From Mucilaginibacter sp. CSA2-8R (lineage in GTDB: Bacteria; Bacteroidota; Bacteroidia; Sphingobacteriales; Sphingobacteriaceae), in the NCBI RefSeq assembly GCF_038806765.1, contig NZ_CP152389.1, positions 4,092,001 through 4,156,000 of the forward strand: a stretch of 64,000 bases of DNA, in the 5' to 3' direction. The position numbers were made by a program, and so were the translations under genes. The notes under the pieces are model-generated. The model was not told where the DNA came from. It worked only from the letters and a program-made list of their open reading frames with translations, and made no database searches. This document shows positions 61,249-64,000 of this stretch, one piece after another. Position 1 is the first letter of the stretch. Every line of letters starts with the position of its first letter.

Positions 61249-64000
61249 TTAAAATCCAGCTTGTATACCAAATTGGAACGAGCGAGCAGACGGGTATTGT
61301 CCAAAATCAACACCATTGGTCAAGGTTCCGTTCTTTGAACCAATTTCAGGATCGTAGCCTTTGTAGCCGGTAAAAGTGAGCAGGTTGGTTGATGAAACAA
61401 ATACTCTTAAACGTTTAATGGTTGACTTGCTCACTGATGTTAAGGCACTGGTAGGCAAGGTGTAACCTACTATCACGTTTTTCAGGCGCAGGTACGAACC
61501 ATTTTCGATCCAACGAGATGATATCCTGCCATTACGGTTAGGGTCTCCGTTTACAGCGCGTGGCATATCGGTGTTGGTATTGCTTGGTGTCCAGGCGTTT
61601 AACACATTGGTTCCGGCGTTAAACAACCTCGACATTCCCTCCAATATAATTCTTGGAGTGTTGAGTATTTTATTGCCCTCTACACCCTGAAAAAACACTG
61701 AAGCATCGAAGTTTTTGTAAGAGGCTGAATAGTTAAGCGAATACGTGAATTTAGGCAAGAAGCTACCCAACCTGGTACGGTCGAAATTATCAATTACACC
61801 ATCCGGAACTCCGTTTGGACCGCTTATATCTTTAAATTTGATGTCGCCGGGCGCTGCATTTGCCTGAGTTGGACTTGAAGCTATTTGTGCAGCATTCTGG
61901 AAAATACCATCGGTAACCCAACCATAAAAATATTGCACGCTTTCGCCTGCCCTGGTGTTGGTAAATGCATCACCACCACCTAAGTCAGGGTCGTTTCCTG
62001 ATGGGATAGATGCGCTTGCAGTGTTTAAAAACAGTACTTTATTACGAATAGCGCTTACTAAAGCGGTAACATCATATTTAAAATCGCCCGTATTTTTGTG
62101 GTAACCTAACTGTAGCTCCACACCAGTGTTGCGCATACCGCCGGCGTTATCTAATGTTCCAGACCCTAAAAAGCCTAAGCTGTTCGCAGTTGGAACAACA
62201 ATCATTAAGTTATCGGTCTGCCGCCTGAACAACTCTGCGGTTAAGGTAAACTTGTTTCTTAAGATACCAAAATCAACACCTACGTTTAACTGTTTGGTTT
62301 TTTCCCATTCCAAATTTGGATTAGTTATACCATCAATGTAAGATGAATTTGGTGTTAATGCATTACCGAACGCATAAACGGCGGCATTGGCCTGAACCGG
62401 TGCCAGGTAAGGGTAATTACCTAATGAGTTGGGATTGATACCGGTTTCGCCATAACTTGCTCTTAACTTTAGCTCGGATACGGTTTTACTGCTTTTTAAG
62501 AAATCTTCCTGATCTAATTTCCAACCTACTGATGCTGCAGGGAAGTTAGCATATTTCTTTCCCGGAGCCCATATTGATAAACCATCTCTGCGTATTGATG
62601 CCTGAAAGAGGTATTTACCTGCATAATCGTAATTAACACGACCTACATAGGAGGTTAAAAAGTTGCTTTCAACGCTGTTATCAGCTCCAATATTAGTAGC
62701 ACCTGTTAAGGTTTTAATTAAGTTGGTAGACTGGTTACCAGTTTCAACCTGATTATTATAGTTTAACGATTGTGTTTCGAAAACCGCGGTTGCACCCAAA
62801 TGATGCTTATCAAATGTTTTATCGTAGTTCAGTTGCTGAGTGAATAATTTAACCAATGTTGACTGCCTGCGATAACCTACCGATGCACTGGTTGATACAC
62901 CAGTACCACCGTCGAAAAATATAGGGGTGTAATTATAAGTAGAGTTATTTAAATAATTAACTCCGAATGTAGATCTGAATTTTAGTGATGAAAGTATATT
63001 AACGTCTAAATAAGCAGATCCTAATAAGTTGAAAGAGTTAATACGGTTATTACCAACCAAAGCTGTTTCAATAGGGTTAATAGGATCTGAACCGTCAAAG
63101 CTGCTTATAGGCCCCTGAAAACCACCTACCTTAGTAGGGTCATAAACCGGAATATAAGGTGGCATTCTCAGTAAGTTGATGATTGACGTACGATTGGCCG
63201 CAAGCGTAGGATCATAACGTTGATGACTTACCGAGGTGTAAAGGTTTTGGCCAAAAGTAAATACCTTACTAATGATATGATCAGAATTGATTCGGTAATT
63301 TAAACGCTCAAAATTAAGTGCCTGCGCAATACCATTTTGTTTGAAGTAACCCGCAGAAGTGTGAAACCGCGAAACATCATTACCACCGCTTAAGCCCACA
63401 TTACTGCCTGTTAACAAAGCATTTTTTATAAAATACTCATCTTGCCAGTCGGTATTGGTTTGTGCATAAGTTTGGTTGGCACCGGCATATATAGGCGCAT
63501 TAAAGTTAGCCGGTTTAAAACGATCAATGCTCCCGTAAACGCCTAAGTTTTTGGCGTATTGCAGGTACTGATCGGTGTTTAATAAATCTAACTTTTTGAT
63601 CGGGCTTTGTACACCTGCGTAAGAATCGAGCGTAACATTTACTTTGCCGTTGCGCGAACCTTTTTTGGTAGTTACGATAATAACACCGTTGGTGGCTCTT
63701 GAGCCGTAAATGGCTGCAGTACTCGCATCTTTTAAAACGTCTACGCGTTCAATGTCTTTAGCATCATACTGTTGCAAGCCGGTGGTTAACGGAAAGCCGT
63801 CAACTACATACAACGGATCGGAAGCAAAACTTACTGAACTGATACCACGAATAGTAACCAAAGGGGCACTGCCCGGCGATCCGTTGTTGGTAACATTTAA
63901 ACCGGCAACTCTGCCCTGCAAAGCCTGGTCAATACCAGCTACGGGCAATATGGTAACCGTTGCTGCACTAACTGATGATATGGCACCTGTTACGGTAGCT
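61249..64000 (-). CDS. SusC/RagA-family TonB-dependent transporter, N terminus outside window
   Basis: The reading frame is open to the right edge, where it encodes TGAISSVSAATVTILPVAGI, so the gene starts beyond 64000; a TTG at 63948 is internal. Visible are the plug (GIDQALQGRVAGLNVTNNGS, TIRGISSVSFASDPLYVVDG, VDVLKDASTAAIYGSRATNG) and then the full barrel, ending PSARSFQFGIQAGF. About 917 residues are present, missing the signal peptide, the carboxypeptidase-regulatory-like domain and the start of the plug. It is the first visible gene of a long minus-strand run with SusD, VCBS, CRTAC1 and PAP2 proteins and imports the ligand that SusD captures. Confidence 0.95.
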   Translation of the reverse strand, partial: ATVTGAISSVSAATVTILPVAGIDQALQGRVAGLNVTNNGSPGSAPLVTIRGISSVSFASDPLYVVDGFPLTTGLQQYDAKDIERVDVLKDASTAAIYGSRATNGVIIVTTKKGSRNGKVNVTLDSYAGVQSPIKKLDLLNTDQYLQYAKNLGVYGSIDRFKPANFNAPIYAGANQTYAQTNTDWQDEYFIKNALLTGSNVGLSGGNDVSRFHTSAGYFKQNGIAQALNFERLNYRINSDHIISKVFTFGQNLYTSVSHQRYDPTLAANRTSIINLLRMPPYIPVYDPTKVGGFQGPISSFDGSDPINPIETALVGNNRINSFNLLGSAYLDVNILSSLKFRSTFGVNYLNNSTYNYTPIFFDGGTGVSTSASVGYRRQSTLVKLFTQQLNYDKTFDKHHLGATAVFETQSLNYNNQVETGNQSTNLIKTLTGATNIGADNSVESNFLTSYVGRVNYDYAGKYLFQASIRRDGLSIWAPGKKYANFPAASVGWKLDQEDFLKSSKTVSELKLRASYGETGINPNSLGNYPYLAPVQANAAVYAFGNALTPNSSYIDGITNPNLEWEKTKQLNVGVDFGILRNKFTLTAELFRRQTDNLMIVVPTANSLGFLGSGTLDNAGGMRNTGVELQLGYHKNTGDFKYDVTALVSAIRNKVLFLNTASASIPSGNDPDLGGGDAFTNTRAGESVQYFYGWVTDGIFQNAAQIASSPTQANAAPGDIKFKDISGPNGVPDGVIDNFDRTRLGSFLPKFTYSLNYSASYKNFDASVFFQGVEGNKILNTPRIILEGMSRLFNAGTNVLNAWTPSNTNTDMPRAVNGDPNRNGRISSRWIENGSYLRLKNVIVGYTLPTSALTSVSKSTIKRLRVFVSSTNLLTFTGYKGYDPEIGSKNGTLTNGVDFGQYPSARSFQFGIQAGF

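Overview
The window looks like a chromosomal segment from a Bacteroidota member of the Sphingobacteriaceae type (Mucilaginibacter/Pedobacter-like). This is inferred from two SusC/SusD pairs, a hybrid two-component regulator of the polysaccharide-utilisation type, DUF5686 and VCBS/CRTAC1 lipoproteins, frequent lipoproteins with a Cys-Lys start to the mature protein, weak ribosome binding sites and moderate GC. No tRNA, rRNA, CRISPR array, insertion sequence or phage gene was recognised. One gene runs off each edge: a NamZ-like (DUF1343) gene on the left and a SusC gene on the right.

Region 1 (1-8.3 kb): the end of a NamZ-like exo-muramidase, fmt, a small membrane protein, then a three-gene RND efflux operon on the minus strand (outer-membrane factor, adaptor, pump). 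The outer-membrane factor carries a Gly/Thr repeat about 60 residues long. Region 2 (8.7-19.2 kb) is the most striking part. Serine palmitoyltransferase, a GNAT-like acyltransferase, an SDR reductase, myo-inositol-phosphate synthase, a DUF5686 outer-membrane protein, a CDP-alcohol phosphatidyltransferase, DUF4833, a fatty-acid/ceramide hydroxylase and an Aur1-like PAP2 enzyme lie head to tail. Together they describe a nearly complete route from serine plus acyl-CoA to hydroxylated ceramide, and from glucose 6-phosphate to an inositol phospholipid, joined in inositol phosphorylceramide.

Region 3 (19.3-30.1 kb) holds housekeeping and small genes: a TPR-like secreted protein, a membrane metallophosphoesterase, a HAD phosphatase, a lipoprotein, DUF4385 and mnmE. 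It ends with a two-gene sugar-nucleotide unit: a divergent GalU-like nucleotidyltransferase and a 1110-residue protein that appears to fuse a GHMP-type sugar kinase to a UDPGP-type pyrophosphorylase. Region 4 (31-37.2 kb) is a SusC-SusD-MFS uptake unit with no hydrolase. Region 5 (37.5-42.5 kb) is a minus-strand operon of five glycosyltransferases, three of them tandem GT4 paralogues.

Region 6 (43.2-64 kb) is all on the minus strand: SusC, SusD, a very large two-part VCBS protein, a CRTAC1/ASPIC protein, a vanadium-haloperoxidase-like PAP2 lipoprotein, a hybrid two-component sensor-regulator, a GH3 enzyme and a GH31 enzyme. The last three read as a glycan-sensing and oligosaccharide-trimming module. 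The VCBS/CRTAC1/PAP2 trio coupled to SusCD has no assigned function that I know of.

All calls come from reading motifs and gene order by eye. No similarity search was run, so family-level calls are firmer than substrate-level ones.
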